Assembly: GCA_000170815.1 (NCBI GenBank)
Contig: ABCO01000014.1
Location: forward strand, 1 to 37,982
DNA length: 37,982 nt
DNA from: an unidentified eubacterium SCB49
Lineage (GTDB): Bacteria > Bacteroidota > Bacteroidia > Flavobacteriales > Flavobacteriaceae
Reading direction: 5' to 3'
In this document: piece after piece, positions 1-7,487 of the stretch
Numbering within the stretch: position 1 is the first letter of the stretch
Layout of the letters: each line of letters begins with the position of its first letter
Position numbers and translations under genes: made by a program
Notes under the pieces: generated by a model
Seen by the model: the letters and a program-made list of their open reading frames with translations, nothing else
Told to the model about the DNA's origin: nothing
The model's database searches: none

Positions 1-1125
1 TTATATGTGTATGATAATGTAGATGGTAGCTGGGTTTTTAGTACTAAACTAGTTGCTTCAGATTTAAGTGGTGATGCTAAACTAGGTATGAATCCAACAA
101 CCTTAGATGTAGAAGGTGATACTATTATTGTAGGAGCTCCAGGTGAAACTGGATGGACAGGTTCTGTTTATGTATTTACTAGAACTAATGGAGTTTGGGA
201 AGAATCGCAAAAAATAGTAAGTCCTTTTCCTGAACCGGTAAGTTCTTTTGGGATAGGTGTTTCTTTTTTAGGAGATGATTTAATGATAGGTTCAGATTTT
301 GTTGATGAACGAAAAGGTGCTATATATAGTTTTGTTAAAAATACGGAAGGTGTATGGGAGTATGATCAAACAATAACGGCTTCTAATCCTGCTGTTGATG
401 ACTTTTTTGGTAACTCTATTAGCTTAGATGAAGATCAATTACTTGTAGGGGCATATGGTAAAAATTCTGAAGTTGGAGCAGCATATGTATTTGAAAGAAA
501 CGATCAAGGTACTTGGATAGAAACACAACAGTTAAACCCTAATTCTTCTTCAGAAGTTTCTCAATTTGGTTGGTCAACCTTAATAGAAGATGATTTTATG
601 GTTATTGCTTCTCCACATGTATATGGTTATGAGCCAGGAGAGGTTTACACTTATAACAAAGATGCTTCTGGTACTTGGGTTGAAAATGAAATAATACAAG
701 GGAATGATACAGAAGGTGAAGATTTTTATGGTTGGAGCTTTTCGTTATATAACGATGATCTTATTATAGGCGCAAATAGAGAAGATCACGATGAAAATGG
801 TGAAAATGAAATTTTTGATACTGGCTCAGCTTATATTTTTGAAAGACCAGCTGTTCTTGGAGGACTTTCTGATGATGCTATTTCAGATGTATTTACTGTA
901 TATCCTAATCCAACATCAAATTTTGTTACAATTTCATCAAAGACAAATTCTGTTTCAAAAATTAAATTGATTAATGAATTAGGAATGATTTTAAAAGAAG
1001 AAACTGTAAAAGCGACAAATGAATATCAATTAGATATTTCAGACCTAGCTCAAGGTGTTTACTTTCTTAACTTAGAAAGTCAAACGGGTGAAATCAGTTC
1101 TAAGAAAATTATTAAAGTTGAATAA
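1..1125 (+). CDS. Secreted FG-GAP repeat protein with T9SS C-terminal sorting domain (5' partial)
   Basis: The reading frame is open to the first base of the window (it reads LYVYDNVDG), so the gene starts upstream and only the C-terminal part, about 374 residues, is present. The visible part consists of repeated units of the form GxxVYVF...W...Q with acidic loops, as in FG-GAP/integrin-alpha-like beta-propeller blades. Clear blades end near AYVFER and AYIFER. From about residue 295 a T9SS type A sorting domain follows: YPNPTSNFV, then ELGMILKEE, then LAQGVYFLNL and a basic C-terminus. Known: such domains direct export by the type IX system and attachment at or release from the cell surface. 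The ligand or role of the propeller is not evident. A strong terminator follows the stop. Confidence 0.85.
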   Translation, partial: LYVYDNVDGSWVFSTKLVASDLSGDAKLGMNPTTLDVEGDTIIVGAPGETGWTGSVYVFTRTNGVWEESQKIVSPFPEPVSSFGIGVSFLGDDLMIGSDFVDERKGAIYSFVKNTEGVWEYDQTITASNPAVDDFFGNSISLDEDQLLVGAYGKNSEVGAAYVFERNDQGTWIETQQLNPNSSSEVSQFGWSTLIEDDFMVIASPHVYGYEPGEVYTYNKDASGTWVENEIIQGNDTEGEDFYGWSFSLYNDDLIIGANREDHDENGENEIFDTGSAYIFERPAVLGGLSDDAISDVFTVYPNPTSNFVTISSKTNSVSKIKLINELGMILKEETVKATNEYQLDISDLAQGVYFLNLESQTGEISSKKIIKVE

Positions 1126-1146
1126 GTGTGTTTTTTTTTTTATTAC

Positions 1147-1181
1147 AAAGGTGTCACAGAGTTTTGTGACACCTTTTTTGT
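1147..1181 (+). terminator. Rho-independent terminator of the FG-GAP gene
   Basis: A perfect inverted repeat, AGGTGTCACA / TGTGACACCT, has a 6-nt loop and can be extended by two A-T pairs. It is followed by a run of T. It lies 22 nt after the stop codon at 1125. Confidence 0.9.
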
Positions 1182-1409
1182 TTTAGAACAACCTGTTAGC
1201 TGAGACTTTAATAGTGGTTGGTGTTGCTAACGTCTTGAAAAACATGAGGATAGCTTCAGTTTTAAATTAGGAACATTTCTTCAGTTAATTGCAAAAAGCA
1301 TCAAACGGTCTTTGTTTAGAGTTAAAAATGAAAGTCGATAAAATCAATTGGTTTGTATATCTAATCCTCCAAACTATCTATTATCTTTAGTAGACAAAGC
1401 AATTAGTTC
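1182..1409. other. Gene-free spacer before the two-component operon
   Basis: About 230 bp with no coding sequence I can support. It holds a short inverted repeat GTTAGC (1195-1200) / GCTAAC (1226-1231) and two TTCAGT-type words near 1255 and 1280. The second, TTCAGTTAA, recurs at 3330. No other structure was recognised. Confidence 0.4.
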
Positions 1410-1417
1410 TATATTTG
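1410..1417 (+). promoter_or_regulatory. Candidate -7 element for the two-component operon
   Basis: TATATTTG matches the Bacteroidota -7 consensus TAnnTTTG exactly. It lies 72 nt before the ATG at 1489. No convincing -33 TTTG is seen at the usual spacing, so this is a motif match only. Confidence 0.35.
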
Positions 1418-1488
1418 AACAACTCCTTGCTATTGTATTTTAAAGGTGTAATTGCTTAGGTTGAGTTCGTTTTATTAAAAAAATAATA

Positions 1489-2523
1489 ATGTATAAAAAC
1501 AAAAGAATAACGGTACTGTCTCATCTACTCGTGTGGTTGTTATTATTTAGTTTTCCTTATGTTTTGTCTTATGGACAAGATCAGGAGATTAATAGAGTAA
1601 TTGCACATTTTTGGATCCCTTTACTACTGTCTGCAATCATTTTTTATTTGAATTATTTTGTACTGATAGACAAGTTCCTTTTTCCAAAAAAGATGGTTCA
1701 GTTTGTTTTAATTAATGGGCTTGTGATTATTTTCTTCTTGTTCTTAAAAGAGTTTTTTGAAGATTATTTTTTTAAAGAGTCATTAAGAAGATATACAAGT
1801 GAAGATAAACAAAGGCCGCCTTTAAATATGTTTCTTTATATTCAAACCTTGTTGTTTATGGCTCCAGTGTTATTTTCGATAGCTATAAAAACAACAAAAA
1901 GATGGATACGAACAGAGGCAGAACGCAAGGAAGCAGATAACATAAAATTAGAGTCAGAACTTCAACACTTGCATTATCAACTACAGCCGCATTTCTTTTT
2001 TAATTCTTTAAACAATATTTATTCGTTAGTTGATATTTCGCCAGATCAAGCAAAATCGTCTATTCATAGTTTAAGTAAACTCATGAGGTATATGTTGTAT
2101 GAAACAAACCTAGATGTAGTTCCCTTAACTAAAGAAATCGACTTTCTTAAAAAATATATAGATTTAATGAAGTTGAGAGTTTCAGATAAAACAAAGGTTC
2201 GTTATAGTTTTCCTAATGGTGAAACAGGAATAAAAATTGCCCCCTTATTATTTATATCTTTGATTGAAAATGCATTTAAACACGGAGTTTCGGCAACTAA
2301 AGAAAGTGAAATTGTAATTGATATGACTAACACCGAGACGTCGGTTTTATTTACTGTAGAAAACAATAATTTTCCGAAGAAAACAGATGATAAAAGCGGA
2401 TCTGGTATAGGATTACAAAATCTTGATAAGCGCCTAAAGTTATTGTATGCAGATAAGCACAATTTAAAAACATCTGTTGTGAATGAGCGTTTTTTAGTAA
2501 CATTGCAAATAGAGACAAATTAA
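1489..2523 (+). CDS. LytS/YesM-type sensor histidine kinase
   Basis: A 344-residue membrane sensor kinase of the His_kinase (PF06580) family. The N-terminal third has four hydrophobic segments (about 8-28, 40-60, 70-88 and 113-135), then a linker helix. The phospho-acceptor motif is QLQPHFFFNSLNN with His168. The N box is SLIENAFKHG (Asn261) and the G box is GSGIGLQNLDKRL. There is no separate extracellular sensor domain, so the stimulus is probably sensed in or near the membrane. The next gene, a LytTR response regulator, begins 1 nt after this stop, so the two are co-transcribed partners. No direct evidence for the signal. Confidence 0.93.
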   Translation: MYKNKRITVLSHLLVWLLLFSFPYVLSYGQDQEINRVIAHFWIPLLLSAIIFYLNYFVLIDKFLFPKKMVQFVLINGLVIIFFLFLKEFFEDYFFKESLRRYTSEDKQRPPLNMFLYIQTLLFMAPVLFSIAIKTTKRWIRTEAERKEADNIKLESELQHLHYQLQPHFFFNSLNNIYSLVDISPDQAKSSIHSLSKLMRYMLYETNLDVVPLTKEIDFLKKYIDLMKLRVSDKTKVRYSFPNGETGIKIAPLLFISLIENAFKHGVSATKESEIVIDMTNTETSVLFTVENNNFPKKTDDKSGSGIGLQNLDKRLKLLYADKHNLKTSVVNERFLVTLQIETN

Positions 2524-2524
2524 T

Positions 2525-3253
2525 ATGGCAACATTAAAAATTACGTGTGTTATTGTAGATGATGAGCCCATGGCTCTTAATTTAGTAGAAAGCTATGTAG
2601 AGAAAACGCCTTTTTTAGTGCTTAAAAAAAAGTGTAGTAGTGCTATAGAGGCTATGGAGTATGTTAAGGAAGCGCCTGTAGATTTGTTGTTTTTAGACAT
2701 TCAAATGCCAGATCTTACGGGGCTTGAATTTTCTAAAATGTTACCTAAAGATACGCGTGTTATTTTTACCACTGCTTTTGATCAATATGCGTTAGAAGGT
2801 TTTAAAGTAGAAGCATTAGACTATCTATTAAAACCTTTTGATTATGCAGAGTTTTTAGTGGCAGCAAATAAAGCCAATACTTGGTTTGAGTTGCTAAAAG
2901 GAAAAAAAGAAAGTCCTGTTTCTGCAGAAAAAGATTTCCTTTTTGTGAAATCAGACTATAAGCAGTTACGTATTAAGCTTGAAGATGTTCTGTATTTTGA
3001 GGGTTTAAAAGATTATATAAAAATATGGCTAAAAGGAAATCCTAAGCCTATTTTGACTTTAATGAGTTTAAAAACGTTAGAAGAAGAACTTCCAGATACT
3101 CATTTTATGCGTGTCCATCGTTCTTTTATTGTTTCATTAAAATATGTTGAGGTCATAGAACGAAGTCAGATTATAATTAATGAACAACGTATAACGGTTT
3201 CAGAGCAATATAAACCTAAGTTTTTAGCCTTTGTGTCAAACAACTCGTTTTAA
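2525..3253 (+). CDS. LytTR-family response regulator
   Basis: A 242-residue regulator. The N-terminal receiver domain (about 6-120) has the acidic pair in VIVDDEP, phospho-acceptor Asp58 in LLFLDIQMPDLTG, the switch residues TTAFDQYA and a conserved Lys in LLKPFD. The C-terminal LytTR DNA-binding domain (about 137-240) shows FLFVKSDYK, YFEGLKDYIKIW and FMRVHRSFIV. It is the cognate partner of the kinase directly upstream. Known: LytTR proteins bind paired direct repeats whose starts are about 21 bp apart. Such repeats occur in this window at 14210-14241 and 20632-20663, and a looser pair lies 55 bp downstream of this gene. Regulation of those genes by this protein is inference. Confidence 0.94.
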   Translation: MATLKITCVIVDDEPMALNLVESYVEKTPFLVLKKKCSSAIEAMEYVKEAPVDLLFLDIQMPDLTGLEFSKMLPKDTRVIFTTAFDQYALEGFKVEALDYLLKPFDYAEFLVAANKANTWFELLKGKKESPVSAEKDFLFVKSDYKQLRIKLEDVLYFEGLKDYIKIWLKGNPKPILTLMSLKTLEEELPDTHFMRVHRSFIVSLKYVEVIERSQIIINEQRITVSEQYKPKFLAFVSNNSF

Positions 3254-3308
3254 TAATTAATTATTTTTTTTGTTTCGTCTATAAATAAAGCTAGTTAGGC
3301 GAAAAATA

Positions 3309-3339
3309 TTTCAGGTTAGTCTATTTTCTTTCAGTTAAG
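3309..3339 (+). promoter_or_regulatory. Candidate regulator-binding direct repeat upstream of the EF-hand gene
   Basis: TTTCAGGTTAG (3309-3319) and TTTCAGTTAAG (3329-3339) form a direct repeat with a 20-bp period, directly upstream of a -7 element at 3353. The word resembles the 21-bp-period repeats at 14210 and 20632, but it is a weaker pair with a 1-nt offset. The adjacent LytTR gene makes it an attractive target site. Confidence 0.3.
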
Positions 3340-3352
3340 AGGATAGACGGAT

Positions 3353-3360
3353 TACTTTTG
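3353..3360 (+). promoter_or_regulatory. Candidate -7 element for the EF-hand lipoprotein gene
   Basis: TACTTTTG is an exact TAnnTTTG match 32 nt before the ATG at 3393. The second TTTCAG repeat falls about where a -33 element would lie. Confidence 0.4.
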
Positions 3361-3392
3361 CTGAAATATTAAAAATTTTAAAAATAAACCTT

Positions 3393-3689
3393 ATGAAAAA
3401 AGTAATCCTATCACTAGTTGTAGTAGTTGCAATGTCTAGCTGTAGTACTATGAAAAGCGTAGACACTTCAAGTCTTTCTAGTGCAGCAACATTATTGAGT
3501 TCAATGTCATCAAATTCTACAGTACAGCAAATTTCTTCACTTTTTACCTTACTTGATACTAATGGTGATTCGTCAATTAGCTCTACAGAAGCAGTTGGTT
3601 CTGTATCAGATAATTTTAATGTTTTAGATACAGACAATAGCGCTGGTCTTAACCTAACAGAATTAACAGGTTTACTAGATTTATTGTAG
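3393..3689 (+). CDS. Small EF-hand lipoprotein
   Basis: A 98-residue protein. The signal peptide ends in a lipobox, VAMSSC, with Cys17 as the lipidation site. A Ser/Thr-rich stretch (22-50) leads to two EF-hand loops. The first is DTNGDSSISSTE (55-66), with Asp1, Asn3, Asp5 and Glu12. The second is DTDNSAGLNLTE (79-90), with Asp1, Asp3 and Glu12. A paired EF-hand is the usual calcium-binding unit, so a periplasmic or surface Ca2+-binding role is likely, though affinity cannot be judged from sequence. The gene lies just downstream of the two-component pair and has its own promoter-like motif. The partner protein is unknown. Confidence 0.85.
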   Translation: MKKVILSLVVVVAMSSCSTMKSVDTSSLSSAATLLSSMSSNSTVQQISSLFTLLDTNGDSSISSTEAVGSVSDNFNVLDTDNSAGLNLTELTGLLDLL

Positions 3690-3729
3690 TAATAAGGTAA
3701 GTAATAATAAACAGAAGAATAAATAGCGT

Positions 3730-4482
3730 ATGAAAAAAATAATCGGATTATTATTACTAATTACAGTATACACTGTAAATGCAAAAAACAATAACGCTAC
3801 AGTTGTACAAGATACAACTGTAGTGGTTAATGAAAATGTGGTCTATAAGGTATTTAAAGACAGTCAAAACTTTAATGTAAGTATTAGTACAAAAGATACA
3901 GATGTAATGATGTCTATGCTACGTTTAGGGATATCTGTTTATTTTGATGTAAAAGGAAAAGAAAAAAAAGATGTTTATGTAAAATATCCTTTAGAGCCTG
4001 TAAGACCAACGCTTGGTAAAGACCAAGTTCCTTCGCAAGGTATTCCTTCTCTAGAAGATGAAAATCTAATAAAACAAAATATAGCAAGGCTTGTAGAAGA
4101 TGATCTTCCGCTTGAAGCTATGTATCATTATTTTGATTCTGAAGAGCAATTTCATACTCTTTTAAACGCATTAGACACTAGTATCTCTTATGAGTTTGAC
4201 AAAGTTAACGGCTCATTAGAGTATCGTTTAAAAATCCCTAAACATAAGATTAGTACAAGTTCAAAAGAAGATTTTTCAGACCTACTTATTGGTGTAAAAA
4301 CCAATGCGATGCCAGGTAAAAGACAAGAGGCCAATAAAGGATCTCAATCTGGCGGTAGAGGTGGTAGATCATCTGGAGGCAGAGGTGGCGGTGGCGGTAG
4401 AGGCAGACAAGGTGGTGGAGAACCCGGAGCCCAAAGCCAGCAGCCTTCTATAAAGAGTTTAGACTTTTGGTTTAAGGCTTAA
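3730..4482 (+). CDS. Exported protein with Gly/Arg-rich low-complexity region, unknown function
   Basis: I do not recognise a family for this 250-residue protein. It has a signal peptide of about 18 residues (cleavage likely after VNA) and a mixed alpha/beta region (30-190) without a known motif. Residues 205-232 are low-complexity, made of Gly, Arg, Ser and Gln (GRGGRSSGGRGG-like). The short tail IKSLDFWFKA is hydrophobic. It starts 40 nt after the EF-hand gene and the two probably share a transcript, which ends at the terminator at 4528-4564. The Gly/Arg stretch could be a flexible spacer or a polyanion-binding segment. That is a guess from composition only. Confidence 0.7.
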   Translation: MKKIIGLLLLITVYTVNAKNNNATVVQDTTVVVNENVVYKVFKDSQNFNVSISTKDTDVMMSMLRLGISVYFDVKGKEKKDVYVKYPLEPVRPTLGKDQVPSQGIPSLEDENLIKQNIARLVEDDLPLEAMYHYFDSEEQFHTLLNALDTSISYEFDKVNGSLEYRLKIPKHKISTSSKEDFSDLLIGVKTNAMPGKRQEANKGSQSGGRGGRSSGGRGGGGGRGRQGGGEPGAQSQQPSIKSLDFWFKA

Positions 4483-4527
4483 CTTGATACTAGATAGGTA
4501 TCACCAAAAGGCCTAACATTGATATTC

Positions 4528-4564
4528 AAACCTCTAGAAAAGTATATTTTCTGGAGGTTTTTTT
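4528..4564 (+). terminator. Rho-independent terminator
   Basis: A 14-bp stem, AAACCTCTAGAAAA / TTTTCTGGAGGTTT (one G-T wobble), has a 5-nt loop and is followed by a T run. It lies 45 nt after the stop at 4482 and ends the EF-hand/Gly-rich transcript. Confidence 0.88.
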
Positions 4565-4690
4565 ATGAGATAGTTAAAAATCCTTCATTAATAGTCAAAA
4601 TATCTAAGAACATCTATTTCTCTTTTTTAAGGTAGCTCTTGTGAATATATTTATACTATAAATTATAAGTTTCATTTAAAAATCAATATT

Positions 4691-5239
4691 ATGAGAAATT
4701 TAAAAAAAATATGCGTCTTAGCAGTAGTTGTTTTATTAGGCTTTACTTCTCAAAGTATTGCTCAAGCAAAACGTGATTTAAGTGTAAGTAGAGTTCCAAG
4801 TTCTAAGGTAACTTATAAAAAAACGACAAAAAAAGTACCTTCTGTAAGATCTGTACCAAACAAAACCCCTATTAATTATAAAGGGCAAAATTATTACTAC
4901 GCAAACAATACGTACTACACTCAAACAGGTGGTCGTTATACTGTAATCCCACCAAAAGTAGGGTTTAGAATTAAAACAGTTCCAGTAAATTATAAATTGG
5001 TTAGATATAATAATCATAACTATTATCATTCTCAAGGAATTTTTTACATACAGATTAACAACGAGTATGAAGTTGTAAATCCAGAGGTAGGTACAATTGT
5101 TTATGAATTACCTAATGACTATGAAAAAGTAGTTATAGATGGAAATACGTATTATGAGTATGTAAATGTATTGTATGAAAAAATACAAATAGATGGTACT
5201 AGAGCTTATGAAGTAGTAGGTATTATCGAAATGGAATAA
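4691..5239 (+). CDS. DUF6515-like repeat protein, exported
   Basis: A 182-residue protein with a signal peptide (1-25, ending QSIAQA) and a basic linker rich in Lys, Ser and Val (26-58). Three tandem copies of a roughly 40-residue unit follow: YKGQNYYYANNTYYTQ, then YNNHNYYHSQGIFYIQ, then IDGNTYYEYVNVLYEK. Each is followed by a YxVxxPxVGxxVxxxP-type strand. The arrangement (Tyr-rich hairpin, then V-x-P-x-x-G) matches what I know of DUF6515, a family of exported proteins without known function. The gene stands alone between two terminators, so it is probably monocistronic. The family name comes from pattern memory and is not confirmed. Confidence 0.78.
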   Translation: MRNLKKICVLAVVVLLGFTSQSIAQAKRDLSVSRVPSSKVTYKKTTKKVPSVRSVPNKTPINYKGQNYYYANNTYYTQTGGRYTVIPPKVGFRIKTVPVNYKLVRYNNHNYYHSQGIFYIQINNEYEVVNPEVGTIVYELPNDYEKVVIDGNTYYEYVNVLYEKIQIDGTRAYEVVGIIEME

Positions 5240-5273
5240 GCCGAAACATAAGTATACTATTTATATACTATTA

Positions 5274-5320
5274 ATAAAAGCTACGATTGTGATTAATCAC
5301 AATCGTAGCTTTTATTTTTG
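5274..5320 (+). terminator. Bidirectional terminator formed by a perfect 42-bp palindrome
   Basis: Positions 5274-5294 are the exact reverse complement of 5295-5315. The stem core is CTACGATTGTGATT, and a T-rich tail follows. It ends the DUF6515 transcript. The absence of any central spacer is unusual; in RNA the central ATTAAT would form the loop. Confidence 0.85.
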
Positions 5321-5363
5321 AAATAAGTTTAAACTTATATGGTTAATATTAAAAATATTTTTT

Positions 5364-5371
5364 TAAGTTTG
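5364..5371 (+). promoter_or_regulatory. Candidate -7 element for the arginine operon
   Basis: TAAGTTTG matches TAnnTTTG exactly. If used, it would give a leader of about 300 nt before the first arg gene at 5678. A poorer alternative is TATCCTTTG near 5490. No clear -33 element was found. Confidence 0.3.
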
Positions 5372-5374
5372 TTC

Positions 5375-5677
5375 TATGATTATTAAAAATATTAAAATAG
5401 AAACATTTTTGTCTGCTCGTTCTGAGTATAGACGCCGCCGCTTTTGTTAATCTTCCACAAACAAAAACGTATATTTTATTTTAATTTTTTTATCCTTTGC
5501 ATCAATTTCAAAACATATTTATTTTTCCTTTAGTTGCTCAAAATAGCAACCAAGGTTCTGTGTTTTTTATTTTCCGCCGCCGCCCGTAAGGGCTTTTCTT
5601 TTTGGGAACTTCGGTGCGTCCAGTTCTTCACTCCGCAAACAAATACATATTTTTTTTAGTAATTAAATTTCAATACA
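5375..5677 (+). other. Long GC-island leader of the arginine operon, possible structured RNA
   Basis: This stretch has no credible coding sequence. It holds two GC-rich islands in otherwise AT-rich DNA, CGCCGCCGC at 5434-5442 and CCGCCGCCGCCC at 5574-5585. Short hairpins are visible: GTCT/AGAC around 5412-5433; GTTGCT/AGCAAC (5533-5550, 6 bp); GCCC-GTAA-GGGC (5582-5593, a GNRA-type tetraloop followed by a T-rich run); and GAACT/AGTTC (5606-5626). It could be an attenuator or regulatory leader, or a degenerate intergenic repeat. No known riboswitch class was recognised. Confidence 0.4.
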
Positions 5678-6295
5678 ATGAAGATTGTTATTGCAGATAA
5701 ATCGCATTTTATATATGCGGAAACCATCTCAGATACCATAGATCAAGCTGCTCAAGTGAGAGGTACAGGTATTGCAAAACGTACACCAGAGTACATTATA
5801 ACTAAGATAGAAAACGGTAATGCCGTAATAGCCTTAGAAGGAAATAAATTTGCTGGGTTTTGTTACATAGAAGCTTGGAGTCATGGCAAGTTTGTGGCAA
5901 ATTCTGGACTAATTGTGCATCCAGATTTCAGAAATATAGGCTTGGCAAAACAGATTAAGAAAAAAATATTTGAACACTCAAGAACTAAATTTCCTAATGC
6001 AAAAGTGTTTAGTATAACTACAGGTTTAGCAGTCATGAAACTAAATAGTGACCTAGGCTATCATCCTGTTACCTTTTCTGAGTTAACAGACGATCAAACT
6101 TTCTGGAAGGGCTGTCAAACGTGTAAAAACTATGATGTCTTGCAACGTACCAACCAATCTATGTGTTTGTGTACCGGAATGCTTTTCGATCCTATTTCAG
6201 ATAAAAACAAAGAAAATAAAAAAGTAAAAGAGAAGGCCTTTAAAAGATTAAAGAGCATTAAACAAACCTTGTTTCTAAAAAATAAAAAATCATGA
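5678..6295 (+). CDS. GNAT N-acyltransferase, likely first step of arginine synthesis (N-acylglutamate synthase)
   Basis: A 205-residue GNAT-fold protein. Residues 44-125 carry the acyl-CoA-binding strand and loop: FCYIEAW, then SGLIVHPDFRNIGLAKQIKKKI. The last segment is a variant of the usual R/Q-x-x-G-x-G/A loop. The C-terminal part has four cysteines, C146-x2-C149-x13-C163-x-C165, which could bind zinc, followed by a Lys-rich tail. It overlaps argG by 4 nt (ATGA) and heads the complete arg cluster, where no other argA or argJ is present. I infer that it acylates glutamate using acetyl-CoA or succinyl-CoA. Which acyl group it uses is open; see ArgF'. Confidence 0.8.
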   Translation: MKIVIADKSHFIYAETISDTIDQAAQVRGTGIAKRTPEYIITKIENGNAVIALEGNKFAGFCYIEAWSHGKFVANSGLIVHPDFRNIGLAKQIKKKIFEHSRTKFPNAKVFSITTGLAVMKLNSDLGYHPVTFSELTDDQTFWKGCQTCKNYDVLQRTNQSMCLCTGMLFDPISDKNKENKKVKEKAFKRLKSIKQTLFLKNKKS

Positions 6296-7485
6296 AAAAT
6301 TCAAAAAAATTAGTCATCGCTTATAGTGGTGGTTTAGATACATCTTATTGTGCGGTAAGTCTTGCAAAAGAAGGCTACGATGTTCATGCCGTAAGTGTTA
6401 ATACAGGTGGATTCACTCAAAAAGAAATTAAAACTATTGAAGAAAACGCCTATAAAATGGGGGTTTCTACCTATAAAAATATAGATGCCATTGCTACATT
6501 CTACCAGAAAGTAGTTAAGTATTTAATCTTCGGAAATGTGCTTAAAAATAATACCTACCCCTTATCTGTAAGTGCAGAAAGAATTATACAAGCCATTGAG
6601 ATTATAGAATATGCAAAAAGTATTGGTGCAGAATATATTGCTCACGGAAGCACTGGAGCAGGTAATGATCAAGTGAGGTTTGACATGATTTTTCAAACCT
6701 TAGCACCACAAATTAAGATCATCACCCCAATTAGAGACCAAAAACTCTCTAGACAAGAAGAAATAGATTATTTAAAAAGTAATGGTGTAGACATGAATTG
6801 GGATAAGGCTAAATATTCTGTAAATAAAGGCCTTTGGGGAACAAGTGTAGGTGGAGAAGAAACGCTCACTTCAGAAAAAGCACTTCCCGAAGCGGCCTAT
6901 CCATCTCAATTAAAACAATCATTAACGGCAGAAGAAAAAGTGAAACTCACCTTTGTAAAAGGAGAATTAGTTGCTGTTAATGACGTAGAAAATAGTCCAG
7001 AAATAAATATAGAAACCTTAAATACCTTAGCTTCTGCCTATGCTATCGGGAGAGACATTCATGTGGGTGATACAATTGTAGGAATAAAAGGAAGAGTAGG
7101 TTTTGAGGCTGCTGCCGCATTAATAACTATAAAGGCGCATCATCTTCTAGAAAAACATACCCTCACAAAATGGCAATTACAACACAAAGATTATTTGTCA
7201 AGTTTTTACGGCATGCATTTACACGAAGGGCAATACTTAGATCCTGTAATGAGAGATATGGAAGCTTTTTTACAAAGCAGTCAAGAGAAGGTTTCTGGAG
7301 AGGTTACTGTCACTTTAAAACCGTATCATTTTAATTTAGATGGTATTGTGTCAGCACATGATTTAATGAATCCTGCATTTGGTAGTTATGGAGAGATGAA
7401 CAAAGGTTGGACAGCAGATGAAGCAAAAGGGTTTATAAAAATCCTAGGGAATCAAAATAAAATCTATCAACAAGTAAACAACTAA
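6292..7485 (+). CDS. argG: Argininosuccinate synthase
   Basis: 397 residues. ArgG joins citrulline and aspartate using ATP to give argininosuccinate, the penultimate step of arginine synthesis. The N-terminal PP-loop for ATP is AYSGGLDTSYC (Ser12-Ser18). Further conserved stretches include AHGSTGAGNDQVRFD, the region KYSVNKGLWGTSVGGEE, and the C-terminal segment around GMHLHEGQYLDPVMRD. Length and sequence fit the Bacteroidota form of the enzyme. The start is fixed by the ATGA overlap with the upstream acyltransferase, and argC begins 2 nt after its stop. Confidence 0.96.
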   Translation: MKNSKKLVIAYSGGLDTSYCAVSLAKEGYDVHAVSVNTGGFTQKEIKTIEENAYKMGVSTYKNIDAIATFYQKVVKYLIFGNVLKNNTYPLSVSAERIIQAIEIIEYAKSIGAEYIAHGSTGAGNDQVRFDMIFQTLAPQIKIITPIRDQKLSRQEEIDYLKSNGVDMNWDKAKYSVNKGLWGTSVGGEETLTSEKALPEAAYPSQLKQSLTAEEKVKLTFVKGELVAVNDVENSPEINIETLNTLASAYAIGRDIHVGDTIVGIKGRVGFEAAAALITIKAHHLLEKHTLTKWQLQHKDYLSSFYGMHLHEGQYLDPVMRDMEAFLQSSQEKVSGEVTVTLKPYHFNLDGIVSAHDLMNPAFGSYGEMNKGWTADEAKGFIKILGNQNKIYQQVNN

Positions 7486-7487
7486 TT

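Noticed and set aside
1182..1409. Possible decayed gene or mobile-element remnant in the spacer
   Set aside because: No frame, terminal repeat or recognisable protein fragment could be supported.
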